A stretch of 64,000 bases of DNA from Taklimakanibacter sp049323275. GTDB lineage: Bacteria; Pseudomonadota; Alphaproteobacteria; Rhizobiales; Aestuariivirgaceae. Shown here one piece after another: positions 51,310 through 59,785 of this stretch (position 1 is its first letter; the number at the start of each line of letters is the position of its first letter). Below the pieces are notes generated by a model that was given only the letters and a program-made list of their open reading frames with translations, did no database searches and was not told where the DNA came from. A program made the translations under genes and the position numbers. The stretch covers positions 23,870 to 87,869 of the forward strand of contig JBMOOM010000055.1 in NCBI GenBank assembly GCA_049323275.1, read 5' to 3'.

Positions 51310-51531
51310 TTAAGGCCGAGGAGTTGCGCCGTAGTATCCGCCGAACATGCCGTAACTTATCGTGAAAACCGCAACGCTCCATCCAATCCATATGTCCTCA
51401 AACAATTGATGATCACTGAGAGAGCAGATCAACAGGAAGCCGGCCTTGGTTGTGATGCAGCCGCCTAAGGCGCCTAGGCCGCCGAACAACACAATTCGCC
51501 CAAGTCGGATGGACAGCAAGCCTCGGCGCAT
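51310..51531 (-). CDS. Small membrane protein, doubtful
   Basis: A 73-codon frame with two hydrophobic stretches (IVLFGGLGALGGCITTKAGFL, WSVAVFTISYGMFGGYYGA). Gly-rich membrane protein of unknown function if real. No strong ribosome site. Confidence 0.35.
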   Translation of the reverse strand: MRRGLLSIRLGRIVLFGGLGALGGCITTKAGFLLICSLSDHQLFEDIWIGWSVAVFTISYGMFGGYYGATPRP

Positions 51532-51808
51532 GAACTGAAGTGTCTGTGAAAAGCGTTCAATTCTCCAGTCACGTTCTCGCGCGCTTATTGCTCAATGCTC
51601 ACTCGGATGGTTGCTGAGCTTCTCAGTCCAGAAAGCCATGACCAATGAAGAAAGTCACGCCTGAGGCTCGGATCCGCCTGTCTTTCTGGCGATTGGAGGA
51701 TCTCGATGCCTTGCTGCAGGACAAAGTTGCCATGCCTCGCCGACCATCCCTTTCGACTACCAACAGGGAGGTTCGACCAATGTGAGATATGGCCATTCCT
51801 TCATAAAG

Positions 51809-51837
51809 AAAGCCCCGCCATTCACCGACGGGGCTTT
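51809..51837. terminator. Bidirectional terminator
   Basis: AAAGCCCCG (51809-51817) pairs with CGGGGCTTT (51829-51837). The A-run and T-run on both sides suit both directions; it lies 58 bp beyond the stop of the minus-strand PCuAC gene. The stem is related to the terminator at 39731-39752. Confidence 0.75.
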
Positions 51838-51894
51838 CCCATGTAACAACATTCATTCGGGAGAACATGTTGTCACATATGGGGGACCCTGCAA

Positions 51895-52404
51895 CTAACC
51901 GTCATGGCTGCTGTGATCGACAGCAGGAGTGACGCCCAGGGGATGAATGGGGACATCGATAGCGAACAGCCCGGCATTCCTGAATGAGAGTTGGACGGGG
52001 AAGGTGCCCCCTGGGGCAAATGACCTGTTCAGCCCAACTAGCATAACGTGAGTGCTGCCTGGTCGCATGGAAACATCAGTCTGGATCGGGAGGCGGAGGC
52101 CGTCTGGCAGGGGCACCATCTTTGCGATCCCACCCTCCACCACTGTCCGATGAATGCCAACTGCGCTAGCTGCCGAACTTGTTACCGATTGAAGGACATC
52201 CTCGGTCTCGCCGTCGTTGTAAATTGTCAAGTAGATGGCGCCCGTCTTTGTCGCGCCCGGGGTCATTCGGGCCCATCCCTGTTCGATGATCAATTGCTCC
52301 AGTTGCCAAGGTCCGCCGTAGTCTTTCGCATACTGTCGCGCCCGCAGAACCGAAGGGGCGGAAACGTAAGCGAACAATCCGATTAGTGCCATCCGTCTTT
52401 TCAT
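51895..52404 (-). CDS. PCuAC-family periplasmic copper chaperone 2
   Basis: A 169-residue PCuAC (DUF461) protein. The N-terminus (KRRMALIGLFAYVSAPSVLRA) is a signal peptide of Tat-like type. Copper ligands are in GIHRTVVEGG, AKMVPLP and MRPGSTHVMLVGL, the family's H...M...HxM pattern; the end VDHSSHDG adds His. It is only distantly like the copy at 48.2 kb, so they are not a recent duplication. It is transcribed from promoter G, 200 bp upstream, and has its own terminator. Confidence 0.85.
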   Translation of the reverse strand: MKRRMALIGLFAYVSAPSVLRARQYAKDYGGPWQLEQLIIEQGWARMTPGATKTGAIYLTIYNDGETEDVLQSVTSSAASAVGIHRTVVEGGIAKMVPLPDGLRLPIQTDVSMRPGSTHVMLVGLNRSFAPGGTFPVQLSFRNAGLFAIDVPIHPLGVTPAVDHSSHDG

Positions 52405-52599
52405 GAGGGGAACGCCATTACAAAATTGTAAGAAAATCGAAAAAGAAAGTTGAGCTCCTCTGCCTGCCGCCTGTTACCGGTTTGTCCGACAAGCTTGTTT
52501 GTCCGTATCTTCATAGGAGCCTCCGGCCTCCGCCCCCGCCGAAGGCCGGAAGTCCCCTTCACAAGTAACGAAGGCTTGACTGCCCTCCGGCTGAAGAAG

Positions 52600-52630
52600 A
52601 CGCTACAACCTCAGTCCGCTGGAGATTCAA
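52600..52630 (-). promoter_or_regulatory. MerR-type promoter G, divergent from regulator 2
   Basis: Minus strand: -35 TTGAAT (52630-52625), 19-bp spacer CTCCAGCGGACTGAGGTTG, -10 TAGCGT (52605-52600). It lies just upstream of the MerR 2 gene, pointing away from it to the PCuAC 2 gene. The leader has a hairpin, TCCGGCCT (52522-52529) with AGGCCGGA (52543-52550). Confidence 0.7.
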
Positions 52631-52642
52631 GGAAAAAATATC

Positions 52643-53062
52643 GTGAGCGGACTGGCGATTGGAAAGTTGGCGGAAATAGCCGCGACCAGGGTTCCAACTA
52701 TACGATACTATGAGGAGATTGGCCTCATTAAGCCGTTCAAGCGCTCGGAGGGCGGGCACCGATTGTACGGCGCCGAGGACGTTAAGCGATTGCGGTTCAT
52801 TCGACATGCTCGGGAGCTGGGGTTTCCAATCGAGTCAATTCGCCAGTTGCTAGTCCTCTCGGATCATCCTGAGACGAGCTGCGAAGCGGTCGATTGCATT
52901 GCTCGTGAACAATTGGTTCAAGTCGAAAGCCGACTTGAAAAGTTGCGGGCATTGCAGATTGAGTTGAAGCGAATGATTCAAGAATGCGGTCACGGTCGTG
53001 TCGGGCAATGTCGGGTGATCGAGGTATTGGGCGACCATCGACTGTGCTCAGGCGACCATTGA
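52643..53062 (+). CDS. MerR-family metal-responsive regulator 2
   Basis: A 139-residue MerR regulator: winged helix IGKLAEIAATRVPTIRYYEE, dimer helix, and likely metal ligands Cys80, Cys85, Cys115, His117, Cys123, His132 and Cys135 (ECGHGRVGQCRVIEVLGD, HRLCSGDH). It is a clear paralogue of regulator 1 but has more Cys. GTG 52643 follows AAGGA at 12 bases. Because it is divergent from promoter G and the GAGGTT-type promoters D, E and F drive copper genes, it is the best candidate for their activator. Confidence 0.85.
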   Translation: MSGLAIGKLAEIAATRVPTIRYYEEIGLIKPFKRSEGGHRLYGAEDVKRLRFIRHARELGFPIESIRQLLVLSDHPETSCEAVDCIAREQLVQVESRLEKLRALQIELKRMIQECGHGRVGQCRVIEVLGDHRLCSGDH

Positions 53063-53640
53063 CGCGGTGTCGTCTCTTTAAGAAACGGGGGCATCGGCAG
53101 GTTGTTCGGCGAGGGCAAAAAGGACCCCCGTGCACCAGAAAGAAGCACGTGATCGTCATCTTTGTGACCGACGGTGAGAACGTTCGCTACGGCGGGGACG
53201 GACGATGCGGATGCTTGAGGAGTCCCTGCGGCGCGACGACAACGTCTATTTCCGAGCATATGACAGCACATGTGGGGGTAAATTTCCTAGCGCCATTGTC
53301 GACAGGTCCAAGAATGCCGGGGTCGTACTAATCCGGGACTTGGAAGGATTCTTCGAGAAGCCCGACGAGGAGACCAGGGCCGACCTCCTTCGGCCCAAGC
53401 TCATGGCTCGCCTGAGGTCCTGATGAGGTAGGTTCTCTTTGGGGCGCGTCGGGAACAGGCCCGAGACCGCAGCAGGATGACATGGCTTCCGGTCTTGAAG
53501 ACCTTGAGATAATCTGAGCTCCTCGGAACTTGGCCCATCGCGACAGCCTCACGGTGAACGCGTTGTCCATCTGGAAAGACCAGAACTGAGCTCTTCCGAC
53601 ACATGCTCCAGCATCTTTAACTTTCGAGGAGGAACTGGGA
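53063..53640. other. Intergenic region with two doubtful small frames
   Basis: About 580 bp upstream of the P1B-4 ATPase. A plus frame at 53205-53423 (72 codons, LEESLRRDDNVYFRAYDS...) has GC-rich third positions and might be real. A minus frame at 53401-53604 (KSSVLVFPDGQRVHREAVAM...) is equally plausible. Neither has a clear ribosome site or known relative. No 19-bp-spacer promoter was found here. Confidence 0.35.
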
Positions 53641-56166
53641 ATGACTGACAAGCTTCGTTTGGACATCCCGGTTCTACTTCCTCATGTGCATGACGCAACC
53701 GATGCCTGCGTAGCGCGCCTGATTTCAGAGTTGCGCGGGCGCGAGGGCGTTGGGGAAGTACACATCGCCAACCATAGAGGCGAACCCCCTCAACTATGCG
53801 TCCATTATGATGCCGCGATTCTGCCCTTGTCGCGCATCCGCGAACTGGTCAGTGCCGCAGGTGCGAGGGTCGGAGAGCGTTACGGCCACGTGGTGTGGCG
53901 GATCGATATCTCACATGAGAGGCGCGCGCGTACCATTGCCGAAAGGTTGCGTGCGCTGCCGGGCGTCCTGGAAACGGAAGCGAGCGTTGCCGGAGGCGTG
54001 CGCATTGAATTCGATCGCTCAGTCACTTCGGAATCGTCTCTCAGGTCCGAATTGGACAAGATGGGAATCGGCGCTTCCGCCAAGCCGCATATGAGCACCG
54101 ATGATCATGCCGGGCACGACCATGACCACAAAAGCGGCATTCTTGGACCGAACACCGAGCTGATCTTCGCGCTGACCTGCGGAGGGCTGCTCGCCGTCGG
54201 CTATTTGGTCAAAAAATTCTTCCCGGGTCCGGCGTGGCTGCCCTTTGTCCTTTATCTCGGCGCCTATTTCTTCGGCGGCTTCTTCACCCTGCGCGAAGCG
54301 ATCGATAATCTGCGCCTCAAGCGGTTCGAAATCGACACGCTGATGCTGGTCGCCGCTGGAGGCGCCGCCGCCCTCGGCGCGTGGGCCGAAGGTGCGCTCC
54401 TGTTGTTCCTGTTCAGCCTCGGCCACGCCCTCGAACACTACGCGATGGGCCGCGTCAAGCGTGCGATCGAGGCGTTGGCGGAGCTCACGCCCCGAACGGC
54501 CCTGGTGCGGCGCCAAGGCGAGTTGCAAGAGGTCCCAGTCGAGGAACTCGCGGTCGGTGACACCGTGGTGGTGAAGCCAGATGCACGGCTCCCCGCCGAC
54601 GGCTTCGTGGTCCAAGGCGAGAGTAGCATCAACCAGGCACCGGTCACCGGCGAGAGCATTCCCGCCGACAAGCAGGCTGTCGCAGACCCGACCATCGCTC
54701 GGGCGGATCCGGACAGGCTCGATTCTGTCCACCGCGTCTTCGCCGGCACCATCAATGGCAGTGGCGCTCTCGAGATCGAGGTCACTCGCAAATCCACCGA
54801 CAGCGCTCTGGCCAAAGTCGTCGAGATGGTCAGCGAAGCTGAGACGCAGAAGTCGCCGACTCAGCGTTTTACCGATAGATTCGAGCGCGTCTTTGTGCCG
54901 GCCGTATTGGCACTGGCGGTGCTGATGCTTTTCGCCTGGGTGGTAATCGACGAGCCGTTCCGTGATAGCTTCTATCGTGCCATGGCCGTCCTTGTCGCCG
55001 CCAGTCCCTGCGCCCTTGCCATCGCAACCCCGAGCGCCGTTCTATCGGGTGTGGCGCGCGCGGCACGCGGTGGCGTGCTGGTAAAGGGTGGCGGTCCGCT
55101 CGAGAATCTTGGGTCGCTCTCGGCAATTGCTTTCGACAAGACAGGTACCCTGACCGTCGGAAAGCCCCGTGTCACTGCCGTGTTGCCTGCCTCTGGTGTC
55201 GCCGAGAGAGACCTGCTGAGGATGGCGGTCGCCGTTGAAAGCCTGAGCGACCATCCGCTGGCCCGCGCCATTGTGCAGCATGGTCGCGAACGTCTGGGCG
55301 AAGGAGCAATTCCCGCCGCTAGCAACCTTGAAAGCTTGACCGGGCGCGGAATCGGCGCGAATGTCCATGGTGACAAGGTATTGATCGGCAAGGCCGAGAT
55401 GTTCGGCACCGACGGTATCCCACCGCTCTCCAAACCGATGCAGGACGCCATTGCCTCGCTCCGGGAGGGCGGCCGCACCACAATGGTTGTGCGGCAAGGC
55501 AGCCGCGACCTAGGCGCGATGGGGCTGATGGACACTCCTCGCCCAGCCGCGAAGGCGGCACTGGCGCGGCTGCGTGCCCTCGGCATCCGGCGGATGATCA
55601 TGATCTCCGGCGACCACCAGAAGGTCGCCGAGGCGGTCGCACGCCAGGTCGGCCTCGACGAGGCCTGGGGCGACTTAATGCCGGAAGACAAGGTAGAGGC
55701 GATCAAGAAGCTGCGCGGCGAGACAAAGGTGGCGATGGTCGGCGACGGCGTCAACGACGCTCCCGCGATGGCCAACGCGACCGTCGGCATCGTCATGGGG
55801 GCCGCCGGGTCCGATGTGGCGATGGAGACCGCCGACGTTGCCCTGATGGCCGACGATCTCGCCAACCTCCCGTTCGCGGTCGGACTGAGCCGCGCCACAC
55901 GTTCGATTATTCTCCAGAACGTCATCGTCAGCCTAGGCGTGGTGGCTCTGTTGGTACCTGCGACGATCCTAGGCCTCGGCATTGGTCCCGCGGTCGCTTT
56001 CCATGAGGGCTCGACGCTAGTTGTCGTGTTCAACGCCCTGAGGCTTCTCGCCTATCGCGAGAGGAGGCGGCAAGAGCCGGATCGTTCGGAGCCAGTATCC
56101 CAAATCTTGGATTCGCAGTTGGCTGTTCCACTTTCTAAGCGAGTTTCGGATTCGGTCGAACATTAG
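53641..56166 (+). CDS. P1B-4-type heavy-metal ATPase
   Basis: An 841-residue metal-exporting ATPase. The membrane motif is SPCALAIATPSAVLSG (SPC rather than CPC) and the last helices end with FHEGSTLVVVFNALRLL, the HEG(G/S) pattern of P1B-4 pumps for Co, Zn or Fe. All catalytic motifs are intact: VTGESIPAD, IAFDKTGTLTVGK, SDHPLARAI, MISGDH and VGDGVNDAPAM. The first 150 residues look like two HMA-like folds without CxxC and end in a His-rich stretch (DDHAGHDHDH). GAGGAGG lies 7-8 bases before ATG 53641. A C-terminal tail of about 30 charged residues is unusual. Confidence 0.85.
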   Translation: MTDKLRLDIPVLLPHVHDATDACVARLISELRGREGVGEVHIANHRGEPPQLCVHYDAAILPLSRIRELVSAAGARVGERYGHVVWRIDISHERRARTIAERLRALPGVLETEASVAGGVRIEFDRSVTSESSLRSELDKMGIGASAKPHMSTDDHAGHDHDHKSGILGPNTELIFALTCGGLLAVGYLVKKFFPGPAWLPFVLYLGAYFFGGFFTLREAIDNLRLKRFEIDTLMLVAAGGAAALGAWAEGALLLFLFSLGHALEHYAMGRVKRAIEALAELTPRTALVRRQGELQEVPVEELAVGDTVVVKPDARLPADGFVVQGESSINQAPVTGESIPADKQAVADPTIARADPDRLDSVHRVFAGTINGSGALEIEVTRKSTDSALAKVVEMVSEAETQKSPTQRFTDRFERVFVPAVLALAVLMLFAWVVIDEPFRDSFYRAMAVLVAASPCALAIATPSAVLSGVARAARGGVLVKGGGPLENLGSLSAIAFDKTGTLTVGKPRVTAVLPASGVAERDLLRMAVAVESLSDHPLARAIVQHGRERLGEGAIPAASNLESLTGRGIGANVHGDKVLIGKAEMFGTDGIPPLSKPMQDAIASLREGGRTTMVVRQGSRDLGAMGLMDTPRPAAKAALARLRALGIRRMIMISGDHQKVAEAVARQVGLDEAWGDLMPEDKVEAIKKLRGETKVAMVGDGVNDAPAMANATVGIVMGAAGSDVAMETADVALMADDLANLPFAVGLSRATRSIILQNVIVSLGVVALLVPATILGLGIGPAVAFHEGSTLVVVFNALRLLAYRERRRQEPDRSEPVSQILDSQLAVPLSKRVSDSVEH

Positions 56167-56255
56167 GATCCTGCTCGCCGAGGCTTTCCCCGGAGTTTGC
56201 TATCTGAGTGACTTTTCAGAAATGCTTTGAACGCCTCTAGCGTCTCTGTGCTTAC

Positions 56256-56896
56256 ATGGTGCTCTATTCCTTCAGCATCAACACGCGAGGTTTCGACGCT
56301 GATACCTTGAAAGTGGCGCTCGCGACAACAATCGCTTCGATCCTGCTAGGTGTCGCTGCCGCATTATCGATCGCGCGCTCAAGCGCTTGGCCGGCCCAGG
56401 CCCTCGACCAACTGTTCATGTCGCCACTCATATTGCCGGCGCTCGCTTTTTCCTTGGCCGCCTTGATGTTCTTCTCGATGATCGGCTTTCCAGTGTCGAC
56501 GAGCGCCCTGATCATCGGGCATACGGTCGTCTGTGTCCCTTATGTGATACGCAACACCGTCGCGGCACTTCACCAGCTCGACCCGGCATTACTCGAATGT
56601 TCAGCCAGCCTGGGGCTTCGCGCGCCTACACCTTCCGGCGAGTGACGCTTCCCTTGATTCGGCCGGGCATCCTCGCTGGCGCCTTTAACTGCTTCATGTC
56701 GTCCTTCGACAATGTGCCAGTATCGCTGTTCCTGCGCGATGCCGCGACCGACATGCTGCCGATCCGCATGTGGCAGAATTTGGAGAACAACCTCGACGTT
56801 ACCATCGTGGCGGTCTCGGGCGTGCTGATTGCCTTTACCGTCGTGCTGATGGTGATCATGGAACGCCTGACCGGCCTGTCGAAACGATTGGCCTGA
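56256..56896 (+). pseudogene. Polyamine-type ABC permease (PotC-like), truncated and frameshifted
   Basis: Reads as the last three quarters of a PotC-like permease: VALATTIASILLGVAAALSI, SPLILPALAFSLAALMFFSM and IIGHTVVCVPYVIRNTVAAL in one frame to 56645, then RAYTFRRVTLPLIRPGILAG and DVTIVAVSGVLIAFTVVLMV in another frame to 56896. The shift falls near 56610-56630. The first 50 residues of a normal PotC are missing. It is not functional and shows that this flank lost genes. Confidence 0.75.
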
Positions 56897-57327
56897 AGTG
56901 CTGCTTTTCTGGCACGGGCGGTGGATGTGGGGAGCGCCGGGCATTCTTGCGAACTTCATTGCGAGAAAGCTCTTTCAACTGCGCCCAAACATGTCTCGCG
57001 TGGCCGACTCACTGATGGGGTTTGTGGATTGATGTCCTTTAGGCGCCGATGACATCAGTGGTTTCGCCACCGGTTCAACGCACACTGCATGCCGGCGATC
57101 ATGAGAGGAGGGCGATTATGATGACCGTTACCCCCGAACAGGCACAAGCCGATGTTGAAATTAACGACAATGTGGGTGAACGTCGGATGGTCGGGACAGA
57201 ACTTCCTCCAGCAACAGGCCGCCATAGCCGTCTGGGTGCGGCGTGACCCAGATTATTAAGGTGAACTTAAAGAAGCATCCAGATATTAGCATCTAATCAC
57301 AGAATGCGTTGAGCTCTATCTTTCTCA
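56897..57327. other. Intergenic region without a supported gene
   Basis: About 430 bp. A 65-codon frame at 57049-57246 has no ribosome site or recognisable motif. No RNA gene is seen. Confidence 0.35.
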
Positions 57328-57512
57328 ATGGAAGCGAAATGCTTGAGAAGGACAGGTGCTTTGAAATCTCGGAATCGGTATGTGGCGTCATTTCTTGTCG
57401 CCGTGGTCACGCTAGTCTCTAATGGTGCAATGGCCGATCAGCGGAGACCGCTGATCATGCAGGAGCAAGGAAGCTTCGCGATCGGCGGTACAGTGGTGAA
57501 CACCGCTGGCAG
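57328..57512 (+). pseudogene. 5' fragment of an exported alpha/beta-hydrolase gene
   Basis: Starts with a signal peptide (YVASFLVAVVTLVSNGAMA) and continues PLIMQEQGSFAIGGTVVNTA, the opening of a family of secreted esterase-like hydrolases (GSFAxGGTVV). The frame then runs into the duplicated NTPase tail at 57513 and stops at 57555. The rest of the gene is missing. Confidence 0.55.
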
Positions 57513-57926
57513 TTCAATCGTCAGAGGTGCTGGAAGGCTTCGACCAAGGAATTGATGCTTGCACCGTCATTTTCTGCGGTCATCGCTTGCGGCTTAGACC
57601 GTCTGGAGAAGAAGGAGCATGCGGCATGCCTTTCGGCAGCGATGGACAAGTTCAAGCGAAATTCTGATTCCTTGACCGCCCTTGCCGAACAGCCGGAGAC
57701 GAATTTCGCCATTGTTGGGGTCGAGTTCCTGCTCAAGTCATGGCGAGAAGTTGCCGCCGAATTCGCAACGGCCAAGGATAGCCCGGAGGTAGACAATCCA
57801 CTTTGCTTGAAGATGCATCGGGCGTTTGCTGGAGGCCTAGAGCCGTTGCTGGAAGAGCTTGAGCAGGTCCGCGTGGCCTTGATCCAAGGCGAACTGATCA
57901 ATCTTTGTTCAAAGCCGGTGGACTAA
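57513..57926 (+). pseudogene. 3' fragment of the STAND-like NTPase gene
   Basis: Carries the last 137 codons of the gene at 23779-26817 (LEKKEHAACLSAAMDKFKRN, QPETNFA, ELINLCSKPVD). One inserted base in CATTTTCTGCGG (copy 1: CATTTCCGCGG) shifts the frame near 57565. Most later differences are silent or conservative, so the copy is either young or was under selection before it was cut off. Confidence 0.8.
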
Positions 57927-58099
57927 CTGGGGAAACGATGATCGTGCAACCATCCGCTTTTGAAGGCGCGGCTTCGGATGGCTTCGGGCTTTATCATTAG
58001 GAGAGCTTGGAAGTCGTTGCCGCAAGCTTGACCCCTATCCAAATAGGATTTTTCTTCTTTCGGACTTGCCTAGGGTAGTTTTGTCCCTGTATTGTTCTG
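57513..58099 (+). repeat. Copy 2 of the 0.59-kb duplication
   Basis: Matches 26405-26996 with scattered substitutions and small indels. It begins with TTCAATCGTCAG and ends with ATTGTTCTG, and includes the NTPase tail, the stop codon and the leader with AAATAGGATTTTTCTTCT. The next gene starts 7 bases after the match ends. Confidence 0.85.
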
Positions 58100-58105
58100 A
58101 TTGCG

Positions 58106-58807
58106 GTGGCCAAATCGGTGGGCAAACCCGAGATCCGTGGACGGGAAGCGCGAGAAATAATTATATCGTTTCACCAACAGAACATCCTCATTTCCCTGGA
58201 TTTAGTCTCCAAAGAATACTCTAGGCGTCACCAGGCAACGATCCAGCGGGACGCGCGCGATATCAGACTGCGCCTCGCAATTATGGATGGCTGGGGCTCA
58301 GACAAGATACGCTCATCCTGGATCGACGACGACGCGGGGTCTTTGGAGTCGAAGATGACGGAGATCGCCATCGAGATGGTTGCGGTTGCCGAAATACAGT
58401 ATCGTGAAGCGACAGTGCGGATCCACGGCTGGCGTGCGGAAAGAAAGGCGGAATTCGAGAAGGAGGCTCGAAAGCGCAAGCTTGAAGCCGAGCGCGCGGA
58501 ACGGGAGCGCCTCAGACAGGTGGAGCAGGGATGTATCGATCGGCTTCTCAAGGATGCTGCTGTGCTAAAGCAGGCAACAGACCTTAGAAACTATGTCGAG
58601 GTGGCGCGACAAGCGGCATGCGAGCGTGGGATGGTCTCCGATGATGTGCTCAACCGATGGAGCGAATGGGCTCTGACCCAAGCCGACCGGATCGACCCAA
58701 TCTGCAATATGTCGTTCATCAAGTCCTTTGACGGCGCCTCGATTGAAGGGGAGCACACTCAAGATAGGCACGCCTCGAATTCAACGTGCCGAGGGAAGTT
58801 GTCGTAG
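58106..58807 (+). CDS. Hypothetical coiled-coil protein
   Basis: A 233-residue charged protein. Residues 105-155 are a coiled coil (KAEFEKEARKRKLEAERAER followed by ERLRQVEQG). The C-terminal part (LLKDAAVLKQATDLRNYVEV, NRWSEWALTQADRIDPI) matches a hypothetical family often found on mobile elements. The GTG start lies 7 bases after the duplicated leader, so the N-terminus may be cut or the gene may now use the leader's promoter. It has no enzymatic motif that I can see. Confidence 0.55.
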   Translation: MAKSVGKPEIRGREAREIIISFHQQNILISLDLVSKEYSRRHQATIQRDARDIRLRLAIMDGWGSDKIRSSWIDDDAGSLESKMTEIAIEMVAVAEIQYREATVRIHGWRAERKAEFEKEARKRKLEAERAERERLRQVEQGCIDRLLKDAAVLKQATDLRNYVEVARQAACERGMVSDDVLNRWSEWALTQADRIDPICNMSFIKSFDGASIEGEHTQDRHASNSTCRGKLS

Positions 58808-59206
58808 ACCTAGGCGCACATTCAAGGTTGAGTTTCAGACCGCAAATCGTGGTTCTGACGACCAAGCGGGAAAACCTATAACTACGCCGGCATTGGGCGG
58901 GGCATTCGCATTCCCGTTGCGCTTTCTCGACTGCCTGATCCATCAACCGATCCGTGCAGTCCTCCTGCACGATGTAGGTGTGCCGCTGTTAATTTCCGCG
59001 CCAGAGCGATACGACATCCAAACTGATCGTGGGATCTCGCCGAAAAGCAGATAGCGATTTGGTCACAAAAATCTAAGGGATCAACTTCAAGGCAAGTCGG
59101 TCATCGAAGCAATGATCGCAAATCGTCAGCATGCCGAGCGCATGGCTTTTAAGCATGGGGGGTGATGCGGCCGTGATACGCCAATGCCGGCCGGCCTGGA
59201 ACCGGT
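58808..59206. other. Intergenic region at the edge of the nitrate reductase cluster
   Basis: About 400 bp with no supported gene. Base composition changes here to the higher GC of the nar genes. It marks the end of the scarred accessory DNA. Confidence 0.35.
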
Positions 59207-59740
59207 CTATGCGGCCTGGTCATGACGGGCACGAAGACACCAGTCGGCAATGGAAGCGGCATCCGGCGCCAGTTTCACGGCCATTCCGTCTGCAAATGCG
59301 AGGAAGGCCGCCAGATTCAGCCCATTGACACCCAGCAGCACCGGCAGACCCCGCTGGAGAGCGTCGGCAATCACTCCGCTCAACCCCTTGCCCTCGGCCT
59401 CCTGCTTGCCGAACTTGTTGACGACCAGGAGCTCGGATCTTTCCAGCGACTCCGAAACCCAAAGGGTCGATTGCTCCAGCACGCCGGCATCCAGCCGGCA
59501 GCCACGAGCTTCGGGGCCGCGATCGACGCTGATACGAAGCACCGGTCCATCGGGCAGCAAGCGTAAATCCATATCGCATAGCGCGCGGTCATTCCGGTGG
59601 ATATTCGACTGTACGGTCCCGGCCAGGGCGATGCCCCGCGCTTCAAGCCGTTCCACCACATCGGCGAGCAGACGATCGACCCGGCCGCGGCCCGGCAGCA
59701 TCACATATCCCAGCTTTATCGTGATTTCCCTTTGCTTCAA
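59207..59740 (-). CDS. DUF2478 family protein
   Basis: A 177-residue DUF2478 protein, a P-loop-like family linked to molybdenum enzymes: ADVVERLEARGIALAGTVQS, LDAGVLEQSTLWVSESLERS, ELLVVNKFGKQEAEGKG and ADALQRGLPVLLGVNGLN. The start is probably TTG 59740; an inner GTG or ATG is possible. It is the last gene after moeA in the nitrate reductase cluster and may act in cofactor supply or use. Confidence 0.8.
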   Translation of the reverse strand: MKQREITIKLGYVMLPGRGRVDRLLADVVERLEARGIALAGTVQSNIHRNDRALCDMDLRLLPDGPVLRISVDRGPEARGCRLDAGVLEQSTLWVSESLERSELLVVNKFGKQEAEGKGLSGVIADALQRGLPVLLGVNGLNLAAFLAFADGMAVKLAPDAASIADWCLRARHDQAA

Positions 59741-59785
59741 TCACTCGCAGGCAGCGCCGTTACACAACTCATTCCGTCATTCATC

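Noticed and set aside
54972..56033. A 353-codon frame opposite the P1B-4 ATPase
   Set aside because: Shadow of a GC-rich gene: Arg/Pro/Ser/Ala-rich with no motif, while the plus strand has a complete ATPase.
56227..56257. An eighth MerR-type promoter: TTGAAC, a 19-bp gap, then TTACAT before the PotC remnant
   Set aside because: The spacer does not open with CTC and has no inner dyad, and the -10 is poor; likely chance.
57049..57246. A 65-codon frame in the gap after the PotC remnant
   Set aside because: No ribosome site, no motif and irregular codon use.
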